Shown here: in pieces, positions 23,045 to 31,215 of the stretch
How positions within the stretch are numbered: the stretch's first letter is position 1
Layout of the letters: every line of letters starts with the position of its first letter
Assembly (NCBI GenBank): GCA_016208415.1
Contig: JACQYB010000027.1
Coordinates: 1 to 34,519 of the forward strand
Length of the DNA stretch: 34,519 bases
Reading direction: 5' to 3'
Origin: Betaproteobacteria bacterium
GTDB taxonomy: Bacteria > Pseudomonadota > Gammaproteobacteria > Burkholderiales > Rhodocyclaceae
Made by a program: the position numbers and the translations under genes
Notes under the pieces: generated by a model
Databases searched by the model: none
What the model saw: the letters and a program-made list of their open reading frames with translations, nothing else
Told to the model about the DNA's origin: nothing

Positions 23045-25753
23045 ATGAGCAAACTCTGGACTTCCAAGGTCAGCCCGCAACTGCCCGAACCGGTGAAGGC
23101 CGTTGATCGGGTGCCGCTGCCGCCGAAGAACGCCGACGTCTTCACCACCGCCTGTGACTACTGCACCATCGCCTGCGGCTACAAGGTCTACCGCTGGCCG
23201 GTGGGCCAGGACGGCGGCGCCAAGGCAGCGCAGAACGCCATGGGCGTGGGCTTCCCGCACCAGCAGATGAACACGGCCGCGTGGGCCAGCCCTGCCCAGC
23301 ACACCATCGTCAGCCACAAGGGCAAGCCGCATCACGTCATCGTCGTGCCGGACAAGGACGCGAAAGTGGTCAACGTGGGGGGCAACAGTTCGATCCGCGG
23401 CGGCACCCTGGCGCAGAAATGCTTCAATCCGGAAACCCGCACCCGTGAGCGGCTCCAGCATCCCATGATCCGCGTCAACGGCAAGCTGGAGCGCGTGTCC
23501 TGGGATCTCGCCACCGACGTGATGGCGGACATCTCCCGCTACGTCTGCCGCACCTACGGCGAGCATTCGTGGGCGATCAAGATGTACTCGTATCAGTATT
23601 TCGAGAACACCTACGCCATCACCAAGCTGGGCATGGCCACCATCGGCACGCCGGCCATCGCACCGCACGACAAGTGCTCCAACACCAATGATGCCGCTGG
23701 CCTGGACGATGCCGGTCTCGATTCCTTTGGTGCGAGCTACCAGGACTGGGGCGACTGCGAGGTGGCCTTCATGTCGGGTGTCGATCCCTACGAAACCAAG
23801 ACCACGCTGTTCACCACCTGGATGATGCCGGGCGACAAGAAGATGATTTTTGTCACACCGCACAAGACCATGGGTGTTGCCTGGGCCGTCTCACAGGGCC
23901 GGGGCATGTGGCTGCCGATCATCCCCGGCACCGACTCCGTGCTGCATAACGCCATGGCGCGCATCATCATCGAGAACGGCTGGCAGGATCAGGAGTTCAT
24001 CGACAAGTATGTCGCCAACTCCTGGGAAGTCGATTCCGGCTATGGCCGTGGTACCCGTAACACCGGCTGGCAGTGGCGTACCACTTGGGGAACCTGGCAG
24101 AGCGACTGGGAGGACTACAAGAAGTTCGTTCTCGGCGCCGAGGAGTCGAAGCTGGAGAACGCGGCCAAGATTACCGGCCTCGATCCCGCGGACATCATGA
24201 AAGCCGCCGAGTGGGTCGCCAAGCCGGTGAATGGCAAGCGCCCGAAGGCTTCGTTCATGCTGGAAAAGGGTAATTACTGGACCAACAACTACATGAACAC
24301 CACATCCTTCGCCTCGCTGGGCTTGATCTGTGGTGCCGGCAACCGGCCGGGACAGGTCATCTCGCGGGGTGGCGGACACCAGCGCGGCATGATGGGTGCT
24401 GGCGGCGGTTCCGGCTGGCTCAACCCCGAGAAGTATCCGGGGCGCCGCAAGAAGAGCTTCAACCTCGACAACTGGGTGATGCAAGGCAAGGTGAAGTTCG
24501 CCTGGGTGTTCGGCACCACCTGGATCGCCGGCATGATGGCCTCGCAGGGGCTTGCAACTAAGATGCTGGACCAGACACGCGGCAATCCGAACCAGATTAC
24601 CAGCCTCGACCGCGCCGCCATCTTCGAAGTGCTGAAGAAGCGTGTCGATTCAGGCGGCATGGTGCTGGTCGACTCCGACATCTATCCGGTCGAGCCGCTC
24701 AACACCGATATTGCCGATATCGTCTTGCCTGCAGCGACATGGGGCGAGGACGATCTCACCCGCTGCAACTCCGAGCGCCGCCTGCGTCTTTACAGCAAGT
24801 TCTACGACGCACCGGGCGAGGCCAAGCCCGACTGGTGGGCCGTGCAACAGTTTGCCAAGAAGATGGGCTTCGACAAGGACGGCAGCTACTACTGGAAGGA
24901 CTCGAATGACATCTTCGAGGAAGCGGCCCGTTTCGGTCGGGGCGGCGTGTTGAATTACCAACCGCTGGTGGTGGAAGCCAAGAAACGCGGCATGCGCGGC
25001 CACGAGCTGCTGCGTACCTACGGTACGGAAGGCATCCAGACGCCGATCCGCGTGCGTAACGGCAAATTGGTGGGTACGGTGCGGTTGCACGATCCAAACA
25101 ACGACTGGGGCGAAATCGAAGGGACGGAGGTGCAGATCAAGTCGCTCTATGCCTTCAACACCCACTCTGGCAAGGCCATCCTGCTCAAGAGCCCCTGGAA
25201 GTTCTCCGGCTGGATCCAATATTACGATGCCATCAAGCCGCGGCCCGAGAAGGGTGAAATCTGGGTCACCAATGGCCGTGTCAACGAAACCTGGCAGTCG
25301 GCTTTCGATGATCTTAGAAAGGCGCACCTGATGCAGCGCTGGCCGTGGCCGCCGATCTTCATCAACCCTGCGGATGCCAAGCCCAAGGGCATCGAGTCGG
25401 GTGATCTGGTGAAGATTCACAACGATACGGTTTACATGCAGGTGGGTCAGCCAGTGGGTGTCAAGGATGCAGACCTCAACTTCAACAACCTGATGAAGGA
25501 CGGTCACATCGAGACGACCGAGGGGTTCTTCACGGCGGTGGCGATCGTCTCCGACGAGATGCGCCCGGGCGTGGCCATGGCCAGCTTCAATTTCCCCGGT
25601 GCGCCGGCCAACACGGTGGTGTCCGCGGTGCCCGATCCTGTGACCAACAATTACCGCTACAAGCTGGGGCGGGGCACGCTGACCAAGGTAGGCGAGTCGC
25701 CGTTCAAGCACAACTTCACGGCGATGAGCCTGAAGCCGCGCAACATCGTGTAA
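23045..25753 (+). CDS. idrA: Iodate reductase-like molybdopterin catalytic subunit
   Basis: A 902-residue DMSO-reductase-family enzyme with a bis-molybdopterin cofactor, in the arsenite oxidase/iodate reductase branch. The N-terminal cluster motif is Cys37-x2-Cys40-x3-Cys44 (CDYCTIACGYKVYRWP), the spacing used for a [3Fe-4S] centre in this branch. Other landmarks are GTLAQKCFNPETRTRERL, DKCSNTNDAAG, MLEKGNYWTNNYMNT, CGAGNRPGQVISRGGGHQRGMMG, LVDSDIYPVEPLNTDIADIVLPAATWGE and VTNGRVNETWQSAFDD. It has no signal peptide, so it presumably rides out with IdrB through Tat. It is longer than typical AioA (about 825). The call as iodate reductase rests on context; arsenite oxidase remains the alternative. 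Codon use looks somewhat less GC-rich than in neighbouring core genes. Confidence 0.8.
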   Translation: MSKLWTSKVSPQLPEPVKAVDRVPLPPKNADVFTTACDYCTIACGYKVYRWPVGQDGGAKAAQNAMGVGFPHQQMNTAAWASPAQHTIVSHKGKPHHVIVVPDKDAKVVNVGGNSSIRGGTLAQKCFNPETRTRERLQHPMIRVNGKLERVSWDLATDVMADISRYVCRTYGEHSWAIKMYSYQYFENTYAITKLGMATIGTPAIAPHDKCSNTNDAAGLDDAGLDSFGASYQDWGDCEVAFMSGVDPYETKTTLFTTWMMPGDKKMIFVTPHKTMGVAWAVSQGRGMWLPIIPGTDSVLHNAMARIIIENGWQDQEFIDKYVANSWEVDSGYGRGTRNTGWQWRTTWGTWQSDWEDYKKFVLGAEESKLENAAKITGLDPADIMKAAEWVAKPVNGKRPKASFMLEKGNYWTNNYMNTTSFASLGLICGAGNRPGQVISRGGGHQRGMMGAGGGSGWLNPEKYPGRRKKSFNLDNWVMQGKVKFAWVFGTTWIAGMMASQGLATKMLDQTRGNPNQITSLDRAAIFEVLKKRVDSGGMVLVDSDIYPVEPLNTDIADIVLPAATWGEDDLTRCNSERRLRLYSKFYDAPGEAKPDWWAVQQFAKKMGFDKDGSYYWKDSNDIFEEAARFGRGGVLNYQPLVVEAKKRGMRGHELLRTYGTEGIQTPIRVRNGKLVGTVRLHDPNNDWGEIEGTEVQIKSLYAFNTHSGKAILLKSPWKFSGWIQYYDAIKPRPEKGEIWVTNGRVNETWQSAFDDLRKAHLMQRWPWPPIFINPADAKPKGIESGDLVKIHNDTVYMQVGQPVGVKDADLNFNNLMKDGHIETTEGFFTAVAIVSDEMRPGVAMASFNFPGAPANTVVSAVPDPVTNNYRYKLGRGTLTKVGESPFKHNFTAMSLKPRNIV

Positions 25754-25872
25754 GCCGCGCAGCGGGCACCGCACTCCGCTTCGGGCCGCTGGCGCGCCGG
25801 CCCGGACGGGGTGTTGGACCCGGCGGCAACACGCGCGCCAACGGGTGCGCATGTAATGTCATGTTCCTCTGC

Positions 25873-25898
25873 AGCGCGGAGAAATCCGCGCTCTTTTT
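25873..25898 (+). terminator. Intrinsic terminator of the idr-like operon
   Basis: AGCGCGGA and TCCGCGCT make a perfect 8-bp stem with a GAAA tetraloop, followed at once by CTTTTT (25893-25898). It lies 120 bases after the idrA stop and before the GTPase gene. It closes the transcript begun at the sigma-54 promoter and separates the two clusters. Nothing else was recognised in the 25754-25949 gap. Confidence 0.85.
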
Positions 25899-25949
25899 GT
25901 TGGCGAACCCGGTCCGACAGAGCGCCGCGGGTGCTTCGACCCCTGCCCC

Positions 25950-26924
25950 ATGAGCCCTTACAAGATCATCGTGACCGGACCTGTGGGTGCCGGCAAGACC
26001 TCCGCCATCCAGGCCGCCACGGACTCGCACTGTCTCGTCACCGACATGCCCGTCACGGACATCACTGCCCTGCGCAAGGGCACCACCACCGTGGCCATGG
26101 ATTTCGGCGTCGTGGACCTCGGCCCGACGCAGCGCATCCACCTCTTCGGAACCCCGGGGCAGGAACGCTTCGAATTCATGTGGGACATTCTGGCCAATGG
26201 TGCCCACGGGCTGGTGATCCTGCTCGACAACACGCGCAGCAACCCCTATCGAGACCTCAAGCACTACACCGTCGAATTCGCGCGCTTCATGTCTCTGGCC
26301 AACCTCGCGATCGGCGTAACCCATTGCGATGGCGAGCGCGGGCCGACACTGTCCACCTACGAGCGCTGGCTCGATGACCTCGGCCTGTCGGCACGGTTGC
26401 ATGCCACCGACGCCCGCAGCAAGGACGACGTGCTGAGGTTGATCACGGCGGCGCTTCCCCGCGGAGGCGAAGTCGCCATGGATACGGCCGAAGATCCCGT
26501 CCCCGTCCCGGACGAACCGGTTGCGATCGCCGGAACCGGAGAGCCGCCGGACGAGCCGCCGGACGAGCCGCCGGACGAGCCGCCGGACGACGCGCTGCAC
26601 CTGGCGCCCGACAAGCTGGAACAGATCCTGACCATCCAGGGCGTGGACGGCGTGAGCCTGACCAACAGCATGGGCGAACTGCTGCACTCGACCATCTCCA
26701 ACGAGCCGCTCAACGAGTTCATCGCCTACCTGTCTGCCGTGGTGCCCACCGTGGAGTCGGCGCTGGACCTCGGCCGCATCCAGCGGGTGACCCTGAAGAG
26801 CCCCGCCGCGGGCAACCTCATCGTGTTCGTGGAGAAGGAGCAGTCGCTCGGCGTTCTGTCACAGCCCCGGGCACCGGTGACCCACCTCGGCCAGCAGGTG
26901 GAGGATCTGCTCCAGTGGACGTGA
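25950..26924 (+). CDS. Ras-like small GTPase fused to a roadblock-like domain
   Basis: A 324-residue cytosolic protein. The N-terminal GTPase domain has a Walker A/G1 loop at residues 10-18 (GPVGAGKTS), a G2-like KGTTTVAMDFG, the G3 variant LFGTPGQERFEFMW (Gly in place of the usual Asp), and a reduced G4 (VTHCDGE instead of NKxD). This pattern is that of the prokaryotic MglA/COG2229-like GTPases. A linker of four Pro-Pro-Asp-Glu units (about 198-213) joins a C-terminal roadblock/LC7-like domain (about 218-320; LEQILTIQGVDGVSLTNSMGELLHST). In MglA-MglB pairs the roadblock protein is the GTPase-activating partner; here both are one chain. The target is unknown. The next gene begins 25 bases downstream. 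Confidence 0.8.
   Translation: MSPYKIIVTGPVGAGKTSAIQAATDSHCLVTDMPVTDITALRKGTTTVAMDFGVVDLGPTQRIHLFGTPGQERFEFMWDILANGAHGLVILLDNTRSNPYRDLKHYTVEFARFMSLANLAIGVTHCDGERGPTLSTYERWLDDLGLSARLHATDARSKDDVLRLITAALPRGGEVAMDTAEDPVPVPDEPVAIAGTGEPPDEPPDEPPDEPPDDALHLAPDKLEQILTIQGVDGVSLTNSMGELLHSTISNEPLNEFIAYLSAVVPTVESALDLGRIQRVTLKSPAAGNLIVFVEKEQSLGVLSQPRAPVTHLGQQVEDLLQWT
26541..26588 (+). repeat. 12-bp tandem repeat in the GTPase linker
   Basis: Four perfect copies of GAGCCGCCGGAC encode the (EPPD)4 linker between the GTPase and roadblock-like domains. Copy-number change would alter linker length in 4-residue steps without frameshift. Confidence 0.92.
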
Positions 26925-26949
26925 ACCCGACCCACCCTGCACCGTGACC

Positions 26950-28823
26950 ATGGAAAACCTGCTGCGCGGTTTCCGCGCATTGAACGGCGTGCGCCGGGCC
27001 TACCTCTACCGCGAGCCCGACGGCATCCTCGGGGGCGGCGACACGGACTGTGGTGGCCTGCTGGAAGCCGCCGGCGCCATCGACCAGATCTTCGCCGCGC
27101 TCCAGGCCATCGGCAAGCCGCACAACGAGCTGTACCTCTCGCTGCCGGACGCCATGCTCGCCGCCTACCCGGTGGAGGGCTGCTGCACGGTACTGCTCTT
27201 TACCGACCGGAAGGTCAATTTTCCGCTCATCCATATGGGTGTGAAATCGGCCGGTGCGAAGCTGAGGGCCCATTTCGCTCCCGTGCCCGACGCGGCCCAT
27301 GCCCCCGCCGCTGCGCCTCCCCACCCTGCGGCGGCAGCCCGGGACGGGAGCGCGCCCGTCGAATCGGCGCCGACTGCCCCACCGCCGGCAGCGGCGTTTA
27401 CTCCCGGCCATCGCCCCGCTGCCGGGGAGGCCGCCCTGCGCCCGGTGCTCGACGCCCTGTCCGACCTGTTGCTCGACCATTTCGGACCCGCCGCCCACCT
27501 GGTCTTCGACGATGCGCTGGACGAGTGGCGCCGTGACCACCCGCCAGTCGCGCACACGCTGGATCGCCTGGTCGCCCTGCTCCTGAAGGAATTCGACTCG
27601 GATGCGGAGCGAGGCCAGTTCCAGCGTCAAGACCCCATGTTCACTAAGCGGATCCACACCCGGCTGCTGCTGGCGCTGCTCCTGGCCAGCATCCTGCCGG
27701 TGCTGCTGCTGAGCGCCTATGCCATTCAATCCACAACCGCCATGCTGCGTGATCGCAGCATTTCCGCCCGCGAAGCCAAGGTCTCGCTGGCGGGGGATCG
27801 GGTGCAGGCCTTCCTGCGCGAAGTAGCCAACGACCTGTACTATCTGCGCGACTCCAGCGCCATGAACCTGTACCTGCTGGCCGTGCTCTCCGGCGATCCC
27901 AGGTCGCGGCAACTGATGCTGGACAACCTCAACATGAGCCTGCGGGAGTTCTCGGACAAGCGCAAGATCTATCATCAGATCCGCTTCATCGACAAATCCG
28001 GCATGGAAGTGGCGCGGATCAACCGCGACGCCGCCGCCAGCGTGATCGTCACCGGCGCCGCCCTGCAGAACAAGAAGGGGCGCTACTACTTCGACGACGC
28101 CATCGGCCTGCCCCGGGACGGGCTCATGATCCCCCCCTCGACCTCAACCAGGAGCAGGGCAAGGTGGAGAAGCCCATCCGGCCCACCATCCGCTATGCCA
28201 CTCCGGTGGTCGACAAGCACGGAGAGGTTCGCGGCATCGTCATCGTCAATGTGCTGGCGGCCCATTTCATCCGCCTGGTGGCGGACCAGAGCGTGCCGGA
28301 GGAGAGCCTGGTCTTCACGGACGGCGAGGGCCACTACTACTTCCACGCCGACGAGAAGACGACATGGGGCGGCAAGGCCGACCTGAACACCGGTGAGGGG
28401 CTGTACAAGGACTTCCCGGAACTGGCCGGCAAGCTCGATGCCGCCTCCCGGCTGACCTCCTTCGATTCCGCCGACCGCCTCGTCACCACGCTTCCCGTGG
28501 TGCTCGCCAACGAGGGCAGAAGGCTGGGCACCATCATCAATGTCGCCGAGCACGGCGTGGTCTTCGCGCCGGTACGCCAATTTGTGTGGGCCTTCGTCGC
28601 CCTGGCCCTCGTGGCACTGGTGCTGACCGGTGCGTTCTCCGTCTGGCTGTCCGGGACGATCTCGCGGCCTGTCGTCAAGCTGACCGAAGAGGTGGAGCGG
28701 CTGAGCCGGGGCGATCTCGACAGCCCCATTGACGTGCGCAGTTCCGACGAGATCGGCGAGCTGTCCCACGCCATCGAACGCCTCAGGAAGTCGCTGCAGA
28801 TTCTGATGAAGCGCGCCAAGTAA
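26950..28823 (+). pseudogene. Roadblock-TM-sensor-TM-HAMP protein, frameshifted at a C7 tract
   Basis: Two frames together encode one receptor. The first (from ATG 26950) has a roadblock-like N-terminal domain (LLEAAGAIDQIFAALQAIGKPHNELYLSLP; about 1-115), an Ala/Pro linker, and a membrane segment at about 238-258 after MFTKRIHTR. A Cache-like extracytoplasmic region follows (YYLRDSSAMNLYLLAVLSG, IRFIDKSGMEVARINRD). At 28131-28137, ATGAT is followed by seven C. One more C would restore PPLDLNQEQGKVEKP and continue in the second frame: IRYATPVVDKHGEVRGIVIVNVLA, a second membrane segment (FVWAFVALALVALVLTGAFSVWL) and a HAMP domain ending at 28823. The first frame otherwise runs out of family to 28386. 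No kinase, cyclase or chemotaxis output domain follows the HAMP. It could be a sequencing error, a real mutation or a phase switch. Confidence 0.75.
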
Positions 28824-28876
28824 GTCGCGGCGCCCGACCGGACCATCCCGGCACCGCGCCAGAGGAGGGCAGAGCC

Positions 28877-29326
28877 ATGAAGATCGGCTGGTACCACCTG
28901 CTGTGCGCCACCGCGCTCGCGCTCAGCGCACTGCCGGGCCGGGCCGCGGATGACGTGCGAATGCCGGGCCACGACGACGAAATCCGCAAGGCGGCGCAGG
29001 CGCTGATGTCCGGGCAGGCCGCGGGCACCGGCCGGCGCGGCGCCGCGCCGCCGGACCCCGCGGACGCGAAGCGCGACGACATCCGCCAGGCCGCCCAGGC
29101 GCTGCTGGCCGGCGAAGCCCCTCGTCCGGACCACGACAGCCCGCCCGGGGGCACCCTGCGGGTGGCCCCCGGAGACTCCCTCAGCGCCATCGCCCAGCGT
29201 GTCTACGGCGACCCTTCCCGCTATCGCCTGATCTACGAGGCCAACCGCGCCCGGCTTTCCTCCCCCGACCGGGTCAGCGCCGGCATGGTGTTGGTGTTGC
29301 CGCGGGTGGAGGCTCCCGGGCGCTGA
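28877..29326 (+). CDS. Secreted LysM-domain protein
   Basis: A 149-residue protein with a signal peptide (MKIGWYHLLCATALALSALPGRAA) and a C-terminal LysM domain (about 95-142: LRVAPGDSLSAIAQRVYGDPSRYRLIYEANRARL, SAGMVLVLP) that binds peptidoglycan. Between them a 16-residue motif occurs twice (DDEIRKAAQALMSGQA and RDDIRQAAQALLAGEA), probably short amphipathic helices. The ribosome site AGAGGAGGGCAGAGCC precedes the ATG. It follows the receptor gene by 53 bases on the same strand and ends 8 bases from the converging ATPase gene. A cell-wall anchored partner of the receptor is possible but unproven. Confidence 0.82.
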   Translation: MKIGWYHLLCATALALSALPGRAADDVRMPGHDDEIRKAAQALMSGQAAGTGRRGAAPPDPADAKRDDIRQAAQALLAGEAPRPDHDSPPGGTLRVAPGDSLSAIAQRVYGDPSRYRLIYEANRARLSSPDRVSAGMVLVLPRVEAPGR

Positions 29327-29334
29327 ACCTCTCG

Positions 29335-30492
29335 CTACGAGGGCAGCCAGGTTACGTCGGCGGCAAAACCGCGGCGCCGCACCAAGGCGTTGAGCGCTTC
29401 CTCGCCCTCGCCCTGGTCGACGATCCAGCCCGCGGGTGCGCCGACGTCGCCCAGGGCATCGGCCAAGTGGCGCGCCTGCCGTGCCGTGCCGACGCCGGCT
29501 TTGACCTCGACGGCCGCCATGGCCTCGCCGCGCTGGAACAGCAGGTCGATCTCGGCGCCGGCGGCGGTGCGCCAGAAGAACATCTGGCTGAATGGCCGCA
29601 GCAGGCGTTCCCGGCGCAGCATGTCTTCGATGACGAAGGTCTCCCAACTGGCACCGCGCACCGGGTGCGCGTCCAGTTCATCCGGCGATCCGATATTCAG
29701 CAGGTGATGCAGCAGCCCCGTGTCGCGCAAGTAGGCCTTGGACGATTTCGTCAGACGCTTGCCGACGTTGCGGAAGTAGGGGGGCACGCGGCGCAGCAGG
29801 AAGGTGTGCTCCAGCGCGTCGAGCAGCCGTGCCACCCGGCCATGGCTCACCCCCAAGGCGCCGCCCAGCGCCGCCACGTTGAGCAGGCCGCCCTGCTGGT
29901 GTGCCAGCATGGTGAGTAGCCGGCGTGTGAGCACCGGCTCGGCATCAACGCCCAGTTGCGGCAGGTCGCGCTCGATATAGGCGCGCAGGTAGTTCTCCTG
30001 CCATTCGCGAAAATCGCCCATGGCGGCGTCGGGGAACCCGCCGGCCAGCCAAAGCCGCTGCCACGGCAAGGGCGCCGGAGCGCCGGCGGTCTCGGCCGCG
30101 GTCAGGGGATCCAGTTCAAGGATGCCGACGCGCCCGGCGAGGGACTCGGAAACACCCCGCACCAGACTCGGCTGCGCCGACCCGAGCAGGACAAAGCGCC
30201 CGCGCCGATGACGGTCATCGTCGATGATGCCGCGCAGGGCAGCAAACACATCCGGCACCGCCTGAGCCTCGTCGAGGATCAGTCCACCGCCAGCACGCGA
30301 GCGGATCTGAAACGCCGGATCGTCGGCGAACAGCGCCCGCAGGCGAGGGGCTTCCAGATCTGCGTAGGCGTGGGACGGAAACGTGGCGCGGGCCAGTGTG
30401 GTCTTGCCCACCTGGCGCGCACCCAGGATCAGCACCGCAGGAAACTGCGAGGCCAGAACCTGCAGGCGGTCGGCGGCTAAACGAGGAATCAT
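29335..30492 (-). CDS. AAA ATPase with DUF4143 (archaeal-type ATPase family)
   Basis: A 385-residue protein of the large AAA_14/DUF4143 family. It has an N-terminal P-loop (AVLILGARQVGKTTLARATF), Walker B (GGLILDEAQAVPD) and a sensor-like RFVLLGSAQP. A winged-helix stretch follows (LLNVAALGGALGVSHGRVARLLDALEHTFLLRRVPPY), then a C-terminal DUF4143 region with a PD-(D/E)xK-like pattern (GAEIDLLFQRGEAMAAVEVKAG). Members are widespread, move between genomes, and have no firmly established function. The start ATG at 30490-30492 gives the common MIPR opening. An inverted repeat lies 30-74 bases upstream. Confidence 0.88.
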   Translation of the reverse strand: MIPRLAADRLQVLASQFPAVLILGARQVGKTTLARATFPSHAYADLEAPRLRALFADDPAFQIRSRAGGGLILDEAQAVPDVFAALRGIIDDDRHRRGRFVLLGSAQPSLVRGVSESLAGRVGILELDPLTAAETAGAPAPLPWQRLWLAGGFPDAAMGDFREWQENYLRAYIERDLPQLGVDAEPVLTRRLLTMLAHQQGGLLNVAALGGALGVSHGRVARLLDALEHTFLLRRVPPYFRNVGKRLTKSSKAYLRDTGLLHHLLNIGSPDELDAHPVRGASWETFVIEDMLRRERLLRPFSQMFFWRTAAGAEIDLLFQRGEAMAAVEVKAGVGTARQARHLADALGDVGAPAGWIVDQGEGEEALNALVRRRGFAADVTWLPS

Positions 30493-30521
30493 GGATCGTG
30501 GACAGCGGTTTCGAAGGCCAG

Positions 30522-30566
30522 TTATCCTTGCATTATTGTATATCGTTGTTGCTAATGCGAGGATAA
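30522..30566. promoter_or_regulatory. 14-bp inverted repeat flanking a likely promoter
   Basis: TTATCCTTGCATTA (30522-30535) and TAATGCGAGGATAA (30553-30566) are complementary at 13 of 14 positions, and the exception is a G-T wobble. The 17-base centre and inner arm hold TATACAAT on the minus strand, a plausible -10 region for the ATPase gene. The outer ends TATCC/GGATA match the half-sites of HipB-type operators, but at much wider spacing than the E. coli arrangement. Autoregulatory operator or old mobile-element end are both possible. Confidence 0.45.
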
Positions 30567-30637
30567 ATCGCGAAGACGCCAGGATGTCAGGACGCCTCGA
30601 TTCGCCCGAATCGACTCTCATCGCATGAGCGTCGCTT

Positions 30638-30964
30638 TTGCTGTACCGGACAGGGGCCTGGCGCAATTCCTTGGCCTACGCGGCCGACTGGAACGACCCC
30701 GAGGGATTTCCGGCGACAGTCCGAGAAATCCTGGTTCCCCTGGCCACAAAGGTGCTTCAAGGGAAGATCGAGGCCTGCAGGAGGCGCAATCTCCCGCTGA
30801 TGGCAGCGTGGGATGAGATGCGCATGTCTCTGGCAGGTGCCCAGGACAAGCTGGGCAGCCTGCATATCGACGCCGGCGGCGCCATGTTCCTGCCTGAAGG
30901 TGTGGCGCCATCGATCCATATCGTCAAGCCGGAAAACGGCACCCCCTTTCGCGCCCCTCATTCC
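30638..30964 (+). pseudogene. HipA-family kinase remnant
   Basis: The frame contains the HipA signature MSLAGAQDKL and, after a short spacer, APSIHIVKPEN. These are the ATP-binding opening of HipA serine/threonine kinase toxins. Upstream, LAYAADWNDPEGFPATV resembles the HipA N-terminal subdomain, joined by sequence I cannot place. The rest of the kinase (about 250 residues, with the catalytic Asp and metal-binding motifs) is absent, and no HipB antitoxin frame is seen. Edges are approximate. The fragment sits in the 723-base gap between the ATPase gene and nirB; beyond it lies an AT-rich stretch (about 30978-31000). Confidence 0.6.
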
Positions 30965-31009
30965 TTGATTCGCGTCAATTTTTTTAATCATATATATCAA
31001 TCAGTTACC

Positions 31010-31024
31010 GCACGATGCGGGTGC
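31010..31024. promoter_or_regulatory. NtrC-like binding site upstream of nirB
   Basis: GCAC-N7-GTGC is the conserved core of NtrC enhancer sites (TGCACC-N5-GGTGCA). It lies about 120 bases upstream of the nirB sigma-54 -24 element, a suitable distance. A further palindrome, AAGCGCG-TG-CGCGCTT (31035-31050), follows closely. NtrC control of assimilatory nitrite reductase would be standard; the outer bases of the consensus are not matched. Confidence 0.45.
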
Positions 31025-31143
31025 GCGATGCCCCAAGCGCGTGCGCGCTTTCCCGCCAGAAGCGGCCCTTCCTCGCTCCCGATTCGCCCGATGTCGGACT
31101 TAAGTCACTGATATGCCTGTCGCTTTCCACCGCGGACCCTGAG

Positions 31144-31159
31144 AGGCACCTTTCTTGCT
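31144..31159 (+). promoter_or_regulatory. Sigma-54 promoter of nirBD
   Basis: AGGCACCTTTCTTGCT matches the -24/-12 consensus with GG at 31145-31146 and GC at 31157-31158, the same spacing as the idr-like promoter. The first base (A for T) is off consensus, and C replaces the G after CAC. The start would fall near 31170, about 46 bases before the nirB ATG. Confidence 0.65.
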
Positions 31160-31215
31160 AAATGGCAGCCAGTGTCCATTCCGGTTCAACCGCTTCGAAA
31201 AGGGAGGTTTACGCG

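Noticed and set aside
22485-25753. Arsenite oxidase AioBA
   Set aside because: Same superfamily and same cluster spacing, but the two adjacent di-heme peroxidases and the longer catalytic subunit favour iodate reductase; kept as the main alternative.
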